Assembly (NCBI RefSeq): GCF_021556395.1 | Contig: NZ_JAKGCS010000036.1 | Location: 806,001 to 870,000, forward strand | Source of the DNA: Acuticoccus kalidii | GTDB taxonomy: Bacteria > Pseudomonadota > Alphaproteobacteria > Rhizobiales > Amorphaceae | Length of the DNA: 64,000 nt | Direction of reading: 5' to 3' | In this document: in pieces, positions 37,057 to 45,787 of the stretch | Position numbering within the stretch: the stretch's first letter is position 1 | Layout: each line of letters opens with the position of its first letter | Made by a program: the position numbers and the translations under genes | The notes under the pieces: model-generated | Databases searched by the model: none | Told to the model about the DNA's origin: nothing | Seen by the model: only the letters and a program-made list of their open reading frames with translations

Positions 37057-38484
37057 ATGGGGAATTCGGAACGGATTTGGGATCACGTCGATGCCCGGCG
37101 TGAGGCCTACGAGGATTTGAGCGACCGCGTCTGGGGTATGCCCGAGATCGCCTATACCGAGTTCCGCTCCTCGGCCGAGCATAAGGCGATGCTTGAGGCG
37201 GAGGGCTTCTGCGTCACCGAGGAGGTCGCCGGCATCCCGACCGCCGTGATGGGCGAAGCGGGCGAAGGTGGGCCGATCATCGCCTTTCTCGGCGAGTATG
37301 ATGCGCTCCCCGGTCTCAGCCAGGAGGCGGGGATCGCCGTGCCGAAGCCGCTCCCCGGCAACGGTTACGGCCATGGCTGCGGCCACAATATGCTGGGATC
37401 GGCCGCGCTCCTCGCGGCGACGGCGCTGAAGAACTTTCTCGCCGAGACCGGACAGCCAGGCCGCGTGCGCTATTATGGCTGCCCGGCCGAGGAGGGCGGG
37501 GCGGCGAAGGCCTTCATGGTGCGGGCCGGCGCGTTCGACGGTGTCGACGCGGCGATCACCTGGCATCCGGCCTCGCTCACCCGTGTCGACGAGGCGCTCT
37601 CCCTCGCGAACACCCGCCTCGATTTCACCTTCACCGGCCGCGCCTCGCACGCCGCCGCAGCGCCCCATCTCGGCCGCAGCGCGCTCGATGCCGTCGAGCT
37701 GATGAATGTCGGCGTCAATTATATGCGCGAGCACATGCCGTCGTCGGCGCGCATCCATTATGCGATGATCGATGCCGGCGGCGTCGCGCCGAACGTGGTG
37801 CAGGGCCGTGCGGTGGTGCGTTATGCGGTGCGCGCGCTCGATGTACACGGGATGCGCGCCCTCAATGAGCGCGTCATCAAGATCGCCAAGGGCGCGGCGA
37901 TGATGACGGAGACCGAGGTCTCGGTGCGCACGCTCTCGGCGGTGTCGAACCTTCTCGGCAACACCCCGATGGAGGCGGCGATGCACGCCAATATGGAGCG
38001 CCTCGGCCCCGTCCCCTTCGACAATACGGATCGAGCCTATGCCGCCGAGATCCAGGCGACGCTCTCGGAGGAGGACATCATCTCCGACTATCGCCGGGTC
38101 GGAATGCAGCCGGCCGAGTTCCACCCGCTGTGCGATTTCATCGTGCCGCTCGATCAGGTGGGCGAGCCGATGATCGGCTCCACCGATGTCGGGGACGTCT
38201 CCTGGGCGGTGCCGACGGTTCAGGCGCGCGTCGCCACCCATGCCATCGGCACGCCCGGCCACTCCTGGCAGATCACCGCCCAAGGCAAGGCCGGTCCCGC
38301 TCACAAGGGCATGGTGTGGGCCGCGAAGACCATGGCGGGCACGGCGGTCGACCTTCTCGCCGATCCCGATCTTCTCGCCCGCGCGAAGGCGGACCATCAG
38401 GGGCGGATCACCAAGAAGCCTTATATCTGCCCGATCCCGGCGGACGTCGATCCGCCGATCCAGCCGCGCCCGGCCGACCTTTGA
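37057..38484 (+). CDS. M20D amidohydrolase (p-aminobenzoyl-glutamate hydrolase AbgB-like)
   Basis: A 475-residue protein with the M20D metal-site landmarks FLGEYDALPGLSQ, GHGCGHNMLG, GCPAEEGGAAK and ITWHPAS, and the inserted dimerisation domain (FTGRASHAAAAP). A C-terminal metal His sits in TPGHSWQITAQG. The length and FLGEYDALPG motif fit the AbgB-like branch, which cleaves aminoacyl or aroyl-glutamate amides. The gene follows the ABC ATPase by 24 bp with GGAGGAGCG before the ATG, so its substrate is probably delivered by that transporter. Confidence 0.88.
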   Translation: MGNSERIWDHVDARREAYEDLSDRVWGMPEIAYTEFRSSAEHKAMLEAEGFCVTEEVAGIPTAVMGEAGEGGPIIAFLGEYDALPGLSQEAGIAVPKPLPGNGYGHGCGHNMLGSAALLAATALKNFLAETGQPGRVRYYGCPAEEGGAAKAFMVRAGAFDGVDAAITWHPASLTRVDEALSLANTRLDFTFTGRASHAAAAPHLGRSALDAVELMNVGVNYMREHMPSSARIHYAMIDAGGVAPNVVQGRAVVRYAVRALDVHGMRALNERVIKIAKGAAMMTETEVSVRTLSAVSNLLGNTPMEAAMHANMERLGPVPFDNTDRAYAAEIQATLSEEDIISDYRRVGMQPAEFHPLCDFIVPLDQVGEPMIGSTDVGDVSWAVPTVQARVATHAIGTPGHSWQITAQGKAGPAHKGMVWAAKTMAGTAVDLLADPDLLARAKADHQGRITKKPYICPIPADVDPPIQPRPADL

Positions 38485-38491
38485 GCGCCTT

Positions 38492-39703
38492 ATGAGCGAT
38501 ATTGAGACAATCCTCGCCGCCCCCGCCTTCAAGGCGGCGACGGACGATCTGAAGCGCCACCATGATCGCTTCGTCGACGACATCATCCGCCTCACCGAGA
38601 TTCCGGCCCCGCCCTTCAAGGAGGAAAAGCGGGCCGAGGCGGTCCGCGCGATGATGGAGGCGGCGGGACTGGAGGAGGTGGGGCTCGACGGGATCGGCAA
38701 CGTCACCGGCCTTCGCCGCGGGCGAGGAAACGGCCACATCGTGGTTGTCGCGGCCCATCTCGACACGGTGTTTCCCGAGGGAACCGACGTCACAGTGCGG
38801 CGCGAGGGGACGAAGCTCTTCGCCCCCGGCGTCGGCGACGACACGCGCGGGCTCGCAACGCTCCTCGCCTTCGTCCGCGCGCTCAACGCGGCCGGGGTCG
38901 AGACGGTCGACGATCTCCTCTTTGTCGCCGATGTGGGCGAAGAGGGGAAAGGGGACCTGCGCGGCATCCGCCATCTCTTCGCCGAAGGGGCTTACCGGGA
39001 GCGGATCAAGGCCTTCTTCACGATGGACAGCCCCGACATGGAGGAGGTCGTCGTCACCGCCGTCGGCTCCAAGCGTTATCATGTCGTCTTTCGTGGTCCC
39101 GGCGGGCACAGCCTGATGGCGTTCGGAACGGTGAACCCCGGATATGCGATGGCCGCCGTCGTGTCGGGCCTTGCGGCGATCGAGGTGCCGAAGGAGCCGC
39201 GCACGGCCTATTGCGCCAGCGTCTTCGGCGGCGGAACCTCGATCAACGCGATCCCGGAAGAGGTGTGGGTCGACGTCGACCTCCGCTCCACCGCGCCCGA
39301 CGAGCTCGCCCGGCTCGACGGCGCGCTCCACGCGCTGATCGAGACGGCGGTCGCGGCGGAGAATGCGCGCGGCTCGACCGACAACGGGTCGATCACCGCC
39401 GAGGCGGTGTTGATCGGCGACCGGCCGGCCGGCGGCACGGCGAAGTCCGCGCCGATCGTGACCGCCGCGACGGCGGCGCTGAAGGCCTATGGCTATGATG
39501 TCGTCTATAGCGCGTCCTCGACGGATGCGAACATTCCGATGAGCCTCGGCATTCCGGCCATCCGCCTCGGCACCGGCGGGCGGGGCGGCCGGGCTCACAC
39601 GGTCGAGGAATGGATCGACGTCGAGCCGGAGGAAAGCCTCAAGGGCCTCTCGGCCGGCCTCGCGACGGTCCTCGCCGTCGCCCGGCTCGCGGACGCGGGT
39701 TAG
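38492..39703 (+). CDS. M20 family metallopeptidase (PepT/ArgE-like)
   Basis: A 403-residue protein. Metal ligand and catalytic motifs are AAHLDTVFPEGTD, PGVGDDTRGLA, VADVGEEGKGD and the C-terminal GRAHTVEEWI. FRGPGGHSLMAFG marks the dimerisation domain. This pattern resembles tripeptidase T-like or acetylated-peptide aminopeptidases in the M20 family. It begins 8 bp after the preceding M20D gene at ATG 38492; longer in-frame starts lie inside that gene and are rejected. Two different M20 enzymes in one transporter operon suggest sequential breakdown of an imported amide. Confidence 0.88.
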   Translation: MSDIETILAAPAFKAATDDLKRHHDRFVDDIIRLTEIPAPPFKEEKRAEAVRAMMEAAGLEEVGLDGIGNVTGLRRGRGNGHIVVVAAHLDTVFPEGTDVTVRREGTKLFAPGVGDDTRGLATLLAFVRALNAAGVETVDDLLFVADVGEEGKGDLRGIRHLFAEGAYRERIKAFFTMDSPDMEEVVVTAVGSKRYHVVFRGPGGHSLMAFGTVNPGYAMAAVVSGLAAIEVPKEPRTAYCASVFGGGTSINAIPEEVWVDVDLRSTAPDELARLDGALHALIETAVAAENARGSTDNGSITAEAVLIGDRPAGGTAKSAPIVTAATAALKAYGYDVVYSASSTDANIPMSLGIPAIRLGTGGRGGRAHTVEEWIDVEPEESLKGLSAGLATVLAVARLADAG

Positions 39704-39723
39704 GCGCGCCCCGAACGAGTGGC

Positions 39724-39748
39724 GCGCGAGCGGCTGGGACGCTCGCGC
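39724..39748. terminator. Hairpin between the peptide operon and the phn operon
   Basis: A perfect 9-bp stem GCGCGAGCG/CGCTCGCGC with a 7-nt loop lies between the convergent stops at 39703 and 39812. There is no T tract. It is a likely bidirectional transcription end. Confidence 0.55.
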
Positions 39749-39811
39749 CTCGTCGCCCCATGCCGGCGGCCGACCGGAGCGGGACCGACCGCCGCCGCCG
39801 GTGCTCGCCCT

Positions 39812-40999
39812 TCAGCTCGCAAGGGTCGGCACCGCCTGACGTTCCGGGACGAGCGTGCCGTCGCCATAGACCATGCGGCCGGCCGAGAAGGTCGCGCGCA
39901 GGCGCGGCCGCGGCGACGGCTCGGCCACCACGAGATCGGCGCGTTGGCCGACGGCGATCGCCCCGCGATCGTCGAGCCCCGCCGCCCGCGCCGGATTGAG
40001 GCTCGCGAGAGAAGCCGCGACCGGAAGCCCGCCACGGATCTCCGCCATCAGAAACACCGACGGGAGGAAGGCGGCGGGATGATAGTCCGCCGCCAGGATG
40101 TCGAGCATGCCGAGCGCGTGGAGCTCGCGCGCCGACAGGTTGCCGGAATAAGACAGGCCGCGCAGGGCGTTGGGGGCACCCATCGCGGTCCACATTCCGG
40201 CCCGCTTCGCCTCCCGCGCCGCCTCCAGCGTCACCGGAAACTCGCTGATGGTGGCGCCGAAATCGCGCATCAGGGCGACCTTTTGCGCCGTGTCGTCGTC
40301 GTGCGAGGCGATGGCGATGCCGTGCTCGGCCGCCGTCGCGGTGAGCGCGGCGATCGTCGCGGTGGTCGCGCCGGCGGCAGCGGCGCCGTCGTCCATGCGG
40401 CGGCGAAGGTCCGCGTGAGCCTCCTCCATCGAAATGCCGCGGGCGTTGGCGATATAGGCGGCGTAGGTCTCGATGTCGCGATATTGGCCCTGGCCCGGCG
40501 TATGGTCCATCAGCGACACGAGGTCGACGGCGCCGCGGCGCATCAGATCCGCGACCACGGCGCTCGCCTGGGCGAACGTCACCTCGAACCGCGTGTGGAT
40601 CCGGTGGTCGATCAACAGCTCCGCCCGCATGGCGACGATCGTCTCGATGAGCTGCCGCGCCATCTCCTCGGAGCGTAATTTGCCGGTGGTCGGTGAGGCG
40701 GGGTTGAAGGAAAGCGAGGCGTAGGCGGTGGTGACGCCGGCGGCGGCGAGCTTCTTGTCATGCTCCAGGATCGACAGGTCGAGCGGCATCCTGACGCCCG
40801 GCCGCGGCTCCACCTCGCGCTCCACCATGTCCCCGTGAATGTCGACGAAACCCGGCATCAGGAGGCGTCCGCCGCCCCGATAGGTCGCCGCCTCGACGGG
40901 GCGCTCGCGCACCTCGACAATGCGCCCGGCCTCGATGCGCACCGCACCGTTCGGAGCGGTCCTGTCCGGCAGGACGAGGGTGAAATCACTCAGCCACAT
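39812..40999 (-). CDS. phnM: Ribose 1-methylphosphonate 5-triphosphate diphosphatase PhnM
   Basis: A 395-residue amidohydrolase-superfamily protein with the metal-site motif GFVDIHGDMVERE, an EHDKKLAAAGVTTA block, the SLMDHTPGQGQY signature of PhnM, IASHDDDT and DYHPAAFLPSVF. In the C-P lyase pathway it cleaves diphosphate from the phosphonate-ribosyl triphosphate to yield the substrate of PhnJ. It is the last gene of phnGHIJKLM. Its start overlaps the phnL end by 14 bp. No phnN, phnO or phnP follows. Confidence 0.93.
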   Translation of the reverse strand: MWLSDFTLVLPDRTAPNGAVRIEAGRIVEVRERPVEAATYRGGGRLLMPGFVDIHGDMVEREVEPRPGVRMPLDLSILEHDKKLAAAGVTTAYASLSFNPASPTTGKLRSEEMARQLIETIVAMRAELLIDHRIHTRFEVTFAQASAVVADLMRRGAVDLVSLMDHTPGQGQYRDIETYAAYIANARGISMEEAHADLRRRMDDGAAAAGATTATIAALTATAAEHGIAIASHDDDTAQKVALMRDFGATISEFPVTLEAAREAKRAGMWTAMGAPNALRGLSYSGNLSARELHALGMLDILAADYHPAAFLPSVFLMAEIRGGLPVAASLASLNPARAAGLDDRGAIAVGQRADLVVAEPSPRPRLRATFSAGRMVYGDGTLVPERQAVPTLAS

Positions 41000-41753
41000 C
41001 GGCGTTCTCGCGGATTTTCTGACGCGTCAGGTGGACGTCGCGGTCGACCAGTGCAGCGACGTCCTCGGGATGGTGGAAGACACCGATCATCGCGACGCCG
41101 GCGGCTTTCATCCGGGCGAGGCGGTCGACGAGCGCCGCGCGGGCGGTGCGGTCGAGCGAAGCGGTCGGCTCGTCGAGAAGGAGGAGGCGGGGCGGGCGGA
41201 TCAGCGCCCGCGCGAGGTTGACCTTCTGCTGCTCGCCGCCGGAGAAGGTGGACGGGTAGGCCGGAAAGAGCGCCGGCTGCAGGCCGAACGCGCCGAGCAG
41301 CCGCCGCGCCTCTTCGCGCGCCGCCTCGAACGGCCGGCCGGCGAGGACGAGCGGCTCGGCGACGAGATCCTCCGCCGACACGCGCGGCCGGGCGTTCAGG
41401 AACTGCGTCACGAAGCCGATCTCGCCCTTGCGCAGCTGCACGATGTCGATATCGGCCGCGCGGGCGAGGTCGATCGTCCCGCCATCGCTCATGTGGAAGA
41501 GCGCCGTTCCGCGGTTCGGCACATAGGTGCGGAAGAGGGTGCGCAGGAGCGTCGACTTGCCGGCCCCGTTCTCCCCGGAGAGGAGCAAAAACTCGCCTTC
41601 TGCGAGGGTGAAGCTCACATCGTCGAAGCCGGGGAGGCGCCGGTCGAGATGGTACATCATGAACGTCTTGGTGAGGCCATCGACCGCGAGCACCCGCGCG
41701 GCCGGCTTCGCCGACCCGGCCGCGGCCCGGTCGAGTGTCGTGTCGAGGGTCAT
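40986..41753 (-). CDS. phnL: C-P lyase complex ABC-type ATPase PhnL
   Basis: A 255-residue ATPase. Walker A is GENGAGKST, the signature is FSGGEQQKVNLA, Walker B is LLLLDEPTASLD. LTKTFMMYHLDRRLPGFDDV at the start is typical of PhnL, which joins PhnK and the core complex and is not a transporter subunit. It overlaps phnK by 4 bp. Confidence 0.92.
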   Translation of the reverse strand: MTLDTTLDRAAAGSAKPAARVLAVDGLTKTFMMYHLDRRLPGFDDVSFTLAEGEFLLLSGENGAGKSTLLRTLFRTYVPNRGTALFHMSDGGTIDLARAADIDIVQLRKGEIGFVTQFLNARPRVSAEDLVAEPLVLAGRPFEAAREEARRLLGAFGLQPALFPAYPSTFSGGEQQKVNLARALIRPPRLLLLDEPTASLDRTARAALVDRLARMKAAGVAMIGVFHHPEDVAALVDRDVHLTRQKIRENADVAE

Positions 41754-42568
41754 AGCTTCGCGTGCACCAGTTGCTGCGTGTAGGGATGTTGCGGATCCTG
41801 GAAGACCTGATCGGCAAGGCCCTCCTCCACGACCGCGCCGTGCCGCATCACCATCACCCGGTCCGCCATCGTGCGGATCACGCCGAGATCGTGGCTGACG
41901 AGCACCATGGTGATCTGCCGCTCGCGTTGCAGGCGCTTTAGCGTGTCGAGCACGAGCGCCTGGACGCTGACATCGAGGCCGGTGGTGGGCTCGTCGAGGA
42001 GGAGGAGCGTCGGCTCGAGCGCGATCGCCTTCGCGAGCTGCACACGCTGCTGCATCCCGCCCGACAGCTCGACGGGCGGCCGGTCCATCCGCGCGATCGG
42101 AAAGTCCGACGCGATCAGCGCGTCTTTCGCCCGCCGCCGCAGCTCGCCGAAGCGCCGTTCGCCGGAGACGACGAGCCGCTCGGCGACGTTGCCGCTCGAG
42201 GAATGCCGCATCCTGAGGCCGGCGTGGGGGTTCTGGTAGACGATGCCGATCTCGCGCACGCGCAGCATCCGCCGCTGATAGCGGTCGAGCGCGAAGAGGT
42301 CTTTCTCGCGATAGGCCGGAATGTCGAGGGTGTAGCGGCCGGCGTCCGGGACCTCTTCAAGGTTCATCGCCCGCAACAGGGTCGACTTGCCGGATCCCGA
42401 TTCGCCGACGATGCCGAGCACCTCGCCGGGTTGAACCGTCACGTCGACGCCCTTCAGTGCCGCGACATCGCCATAGCGTTTGGCGACGCCGCGCATCGAG
42501 AGGAGAGGGGCCGCGGTCGCGAGCTGCGGCGCGAGGCGGGGCAGTACGGTCATCGGGCGGGCCGTCAT
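41750..42568 (-). CDS. phnK: C-P lyase complex ABC-type ATPase PhnK
   Basis: A 272-residue ATPase. Walker A is GESGSGKST, the signature is LSGGMQQRVQLA, Walker B is LLLLDEPTTGLD, with a VSHDLGV H-loop. The inserted YQNPHAGLRMRHSSSGNVAERL region is characteristic of PhnK. The protein docks on PhnJ in the E. coli complex. It overlaps phnJ by 4 bp (ATGA). The first 20 or so residues are a poorly conserved extension, so an internal start is possible. Confidence 0.92.
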   Translation of the reverse strand: MTARPMTVLPRLAPQLATAAPLLSMRGVAKRYGDVAALKGVDVTVQPGEVLGIVGESGSGKSTLLRAMNLEEVPDAGRYTLDIPAYREKDLFALDRYQRRMLRVREIGIVYQNPHAGLRMRHSSSGNVAERLVVSGERRFGELRRRAKDALIASDFPIARMDRPPVELSGGMQQRVQLAKAIALEPTLLLLDEPTTGLDVSVQALVLDTLKRLQRERQITMVLVSHDLGVIRTMADRVMVMRHGAVVEEGLADQVFQDPQHPYTQQLVHAKL

Positions 42569-43479
42569 CGGGAAAGGCTCCCGTTCACATAATAGGTGTC
42601 GGCGAAGGTCACCGCCTCGCCCTCGCGCTTTTGAATGTGTTTCGTCGCGAAGTGGCTGTCGGACATCTCGTGGATCGACGGTCCGCCCGCTTGCGGCAGC
42701 TCGTTGAGGAAATAGCCCTTCACCCCGCTTCGCTGGCAGGTGATCTGTGCATGGTCTTCCACCCGGAAGGCGATGTCGTCGAACACCAAAGGGGCAACGT
42801 CGGTGTGGGGCGGCACCGCATAGATGCGCTTTTCCCGGCCGGCCGAGAGGATTGTGAGGTTGTCGGCCTGGTGGAGCTTCGGCACGTCCCAGCGGGGGAT
42901 CGGCGAGGGGCTGATGACGTGACGCGCGTTGACGAGGCTCGGATAGCTCGCCCCCTCCATGATCCGGCCGGAGCGCACGATCTGCTCGTAGAGCTTCAGC
43001 CAGAGGAGGCCGTAATCGGCGTCGGCGTGCATATGGCGCGCCTCGGAGATGTCCGGCTCGACGGCGCGCAAGGGCTCGGGGTCCGGCACCTGGAGGACGA
43101 GGATCTGGTCGTCCCGCAACCGCTCCTCCGGGATCCGGTGGCGCGACTGGATCAGCGTCGCCGCGGTGGTGTCGAGCGTTTCGTCCGCCGCGCCGACGCG
43201 GCGCAGGAATTTGCGGATCGAGGCGGCGTTGACGGAATCGTCCGCTCCCTGGTCGATCACCTTGACGACCGAGCTCGGCTTCAACAGCGTCAGCGTCACC
43301 TGAAGGCCGCCGGTCCCCCAGCCGCGCGCCATCGGCACCTCGCGGCTCGCATAGGGAACCTGGCTGCCAGGAACGGCGATCGCCTTCAGCGTTTTGCGCC
43401 GGATCTCGCGCTTCGCCGATTCATCCAGAAAGCCGTAATTGAACGCCCGCCACGGGGCGGTGAGTGCGGAAAGGCTCAC
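42565..43479 (-). CDS. phnJ: Divergent PhnJ (C-P lyase subunit) lacking the canonical Fe-S/thiyl cysteines
   Basis: A 304-residue protein starting with a GTG that overlaps phnI by 4 bp. Homology to PhnJ is strong along the chain: FLDESAKREIRR, AVPGSQVP (G38 matches the glycyl Gly32 of E. coli), GWGTGGLQVTL, VIDQGADDSVNA, RHRIPEE, VPDPEPLR, PSPIPRWD and GREKRIYAVPP. In E. coli PhnJ, Cys241, Cys244 and Cys266 bind the [4Fe-4S] cluster and Cys272 is the catalytic thiol. Here the aligned residues are C248, S251, M272 and A278, and C248 is the only cysteine in the protein. The surrounding SD dipeptide is kept and the reading frame is clean, so this is substitution and not a frameshift. The C-terminus is about 20 residues longer than in E. 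coli. Its reaction is therefore uncertain. Confidence 0.9.
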   Translation of the reverse strand: MSLSALTAPWRAFNYGFLDESAKREIRRKTLKAIAVPGSQVPYASREVPMARGWGTGGLQVTLTLLKPSSVVKVIDQGADDSVNAASIRKFLRRVGAADETLDTTAATLIQSRHRIPEERLRDDQILVLQVPDPEPLRAVEPDISEARHMHADADYGLLWLKLYEQIVRSGRIMEGASYPSLVNARHVISPSPIPRWDVPKLHQADNLTILSAGREKRIYAVPPHTDVAPLVFDDIAFRVEDHAQITCQRSGVKGYFLNELPQAGGPSIHEMSDSHFATKHIQKREGEAVTFADTYYVNGSLSR

Positions 43480-44579
43480 GACACGATCTCCTCGACCGCC
43501 TTTGCGGGATCCGGCGCGGCGTCGCCCGCGCGCCCCTTGGCCGGGCGGTCGGTGTTCGCCCCCCGCAGCGCATCGAGGCTCGATTGGAACGTTACATAAT
43601 GGGGCATCTTGAAGTGGATGCAGAAGCCCGAGGCTTCGGTGGGCTCGGTGTGATAGAGGACGAATTCCTCCGAGGCGGCCGGATAGTCGCTCTCGAAGTG
43701 CATCGAAAGGTCGAGCGTCGCCCCGGCGATCGTCTTCACCTCGTTCCAGCCGAAGGTGGCGCAGAAGCCGAGTTCCAGCGTGCCGCCGCTGGCCGCCTTC
43801 GACACCATCTCCGCCTCGCTCACGCGCACGCGCCCGGCGCTGAACACCGTCCCGCGTGGATGGCGCAGGCGAACCTCCGCCTCGCCGAGGCGCAGGTCGT
43901 TGACCGTCGGGTGTGTCGGCCCATAGCCGCGCATATTGGCGTAGCCGAGGGCGAGCATGCCGCCGGTGTCGCCGCGGGCGAGGGTCTGGAGGCGGTGGGC
44001 GCGCGGGGCGGGGAAGAGAAGCCCGTCGCGGGTGACGTCCGGGATCTCGTCGAGCGGCACGCTCTCGGCGCGCGTGTCCGCGACGAGGCCGTGCTCGCGT
44101 TGCCAATCGACGAGGGCGGGCTGGGTCGGCGGTGCCGGCACCGGGCGCGGGGTGACGGGATCCGCCGCCTCGGTCTCGCCGGAGAGGACGCCGACCTTGA
44201 GGAGACGGTGCGAATAATCGAGCGTCGGGCCGAGAATCTGGCCACCCGGAATGTCCTTGAAGGCGGCCGAAATCCGCCGCACGGTGAAGATATCCGAATG
44301 ACGGACAGCCTCGGCCGTCCACAGACGCGGCTGCGTCGTGCGGTAGGCGCGCAAAAGGAGCACCGCTTCGTAAAGGTCGCCGCCCGCCTGGGCGATGGCG
44401 AGGGCGGCAAGATCGGGCTCATAGAGCGAGGCCTCGCCCATCGCCCGATCCACCAGATAAGGAAGCGTCCGCCGCACCATCGCGACGCGCTCGGCCGTCA
44501 GCGAGGGAAGGTCTTCGCGGAAGAGGCGTTCGGCCTCGCCGATCGCCGCCTCGCCGCCTCGGGTTGCCGCATAGGCCAT
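43476..44579 (-). CDS. phnI: C-P lyase core subunit PhnI
   Basis: A 367-residue protein with PhnI landmarks: MAYAATRGGEAAI at the start, LLLRAYRTT, RRISAAFKDIPGGQILGPT, ARGDTGGMLALGYANMRGYG, EEFVLYHTEP and FCIHFKMPHYVTF. The two His of the last block match E. coli His328 and His333, which bind a metal at the PhnI-PhnJ interface, so that site appears intact although PhnJ has lost its cysteines. PhnI attaches the phosphonate to ribose of ATP with loss of adenine. It overlaps phnH by one base and phnJ by 4 bp. Confidence 0.92.
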   Translation of the reverse strand: MAYAATRGGEAAIGEAERLFREDLPSLTAERVAMVRRTLPYLVDRAMGEASLYEPDLAALAIAQAGGDLYEAVLLLRAYRTTQPRLWTAEAVRHSDIFTVRRISAAFKDIPGGQILGPTLDYSHRLLKVGVLSGETEAADPVTPRPVPAPPTQPALVDWQREHGLVADTRAESVPLDEIPDVTRDGLLFPAPRAHRLQTLARGDTGGMLALGYANMRGYGPTHPTVNDLRLGEAEVRLRHPRGTVFSAGRVRVSEAEMVSKAASGGTLELGFCATFGWNEVKTIAGATLDLSMHFESDYPAASEEFVLYHTEPTEASGFCIHFKMPHYVTFQSSLDALRGANTDRPAKGRAGDAAPDPAKAVEEIVS

Positions 44580-45118
44580 CAGATCACCTCGACCAAAGTG
44601 GAGCGGGGAATGCCGACGACCTCAGCCTCGCCGACGAGGAAGAGATCCCAGCCGAGCGGATAGGCGGCGCGGGCGCGCAGCGGCCAGAACGCGGGGTCGA
44701 CGCCGCCGACGGCGAGCTGCGCGGTGCCGGCGATGCCGGGGCCGGAGAGGCGGAGCGCCGGGCCGGCGCCGATCCGGGCGGGGGCGAAGATCGTCGCCGC
44801 GTGTTCGGGATAGAACGGATCGCCGATGGAGACGGCGGCGATCCGGGCAAGGTCCGCCGCGTCGGCGAGGGGGGCGAACACGTAGTCCGCGCTCTCCACC
44901 GGCGCAGGGCGCGCACCGGTCGCGGCGAGTGCTGCGCCGAAGGCCGCATCGGCGGCGAAGACGGTGGTCTCCCGGTCGACGAGGCATTCGGCGAGGGGGA
45001 GAAGGCCGGGCTCGGCGAGCGGCTGCGGCACGCCGGGGCGTGTCAGCGCCCACATCAGCGCCTCGAACGCCTCACTCATTCGGATGTCGTCCCGTGTGGG
45101 GGTGACGAGCGTTTCCAT
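44579..45118 (-). CDS. phnH: C-P lyase subunit PhnH
   Basis: A 179-residue protein with the PhnH pattern: an N-terminal AFEALMWALTRPGVPQPL, a middle domain with GDPFYPEHAAT, and a C-terminal block (YPLGWDLFLV...GIPRSTLVEV) typical of the family. PhnH dimerises and joins PhnGIJ in the core complex. It overlaps phnG by one base and phnI by one base, so the core genes are translationally coupled. Confidence 0.9.
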   Translation of the reverse strand: METLVTPTRDDIRMSEAFEALMWALTRPGVPQPLAEPGLLPLAECLVDRETTVFAADAAFGAALAATGARPAPVESADYVFAPLADAADLARIAAVSIGDPFYPEHAATIFAPARIGAGPALRLSGPGIAGTAQLAVGGVDPAFWPLRARAAYPLGWDLFLVGEAEVVGIPRSTLVEVI

Positions 45119-45591
45119 CAGAAGGCCTCCATCTCGACGCGGGTCGCCTCGACCTTGGCCAGGCGGGTCGCATCGTCGGCCGCCTGCCGCTCCGCTTCCG
45201 CCGCGAGGAAGGCGAAGACCGTCTCCGGCGCGCGGTCGGCGGCGATCGCGGCGTCGATCACGGCCATCGCCATCGCCCGTTCGAGATCGCGGCCGACAAT
45301 GGCGCCATAACCCTCGACGCCGCCGGCGACGCGGATATGCGCCTCTGCGATGAGCACTTCGCCGAGATGGAAGAGGGTTCCGGTCACGCTGTCCTCGCGC
45401 GGCACCATGGCAAGACCCGTGCGGCTCGACAGGACGTCGACCGCGCCGAGATCGTCCAACAAGGACTCGGCGAGGCTCTTCAGCCCGTCCGGTTCGGCGC
45501 GGGCGAGAATGTCGAGCTTGCGGGGCTCGGATAGATTGCGGCCGGCGACGGCGCGCTCGCTCGTGGTCGCCGCGCGGTCTTCACCTTTCAC
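45118..45591 (-). CDS. phnG: C-P lyase subunit PhnG
   Basis: A 157-residue protein with the PhnG pattern GLAMVPREDSVTGTLFHLGEVLIAEA, a GYGAIVGRD block and a C-terminal KVEATRVEMEAF. It is the first gene of the operon, starting with GTG 45591 after GAAGGTGA. The upstream region holds a 27-bp dyad (45639-45665). No phnF regulator or phnCDE transporter is adjacent, so uptake and control must come from elsewhere or from an unrecognised partner. Confidence 0.88.
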   Translation of the reverse strand: MKGEDRAATTSERAVAGRNLSEPRKLDILARAEPDGLKSLAESLLDDLGAVDVLSSRTGLAMVPREDSVTGTLFHLGEVLIAEAHIRVAGGVEGYGAIVGRDLERAMAMAVIDAAIAADRAPETVFAFLAAEAERQAADDATRLAKVEATRVEMEAF

Positions 45592-45638
45592 GATCGGTCA
45601 CCTTCGCTACCGGCGCATCTTCGATGCGGATGCCGTCG

Positions 45639-45665
45639 GTCATTCTTCTAACTTATTCGAATGAC
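45639..45665. promoter_or_regulatory. Candidate operator upstream of phnG
   Basis: A perfect 7-bp inverted repeat GTCATTC...GAATGAC with a 13-bp AT-rich centre lies 48 bp in front of phnG, in a locally AT-rich patch that probably contains the phn promoter. It could bind a dimeric regulator such as a GntR/PhnF-type repressor or PhoB, but no consensus Pho box was recognised. Confidence 0.5.
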
Positions 45666-45787
45666 ATATACCAGAGGCGGACGACAAGAATGTGACAGGC
45701 GTGGGCCGTTCAAATGGCGCCGATGCGGGTAAGGGGGATTTAACCATCCTCGGCGAGGATTTCTTAGCCACGGTGAGGGAGCGGGAC

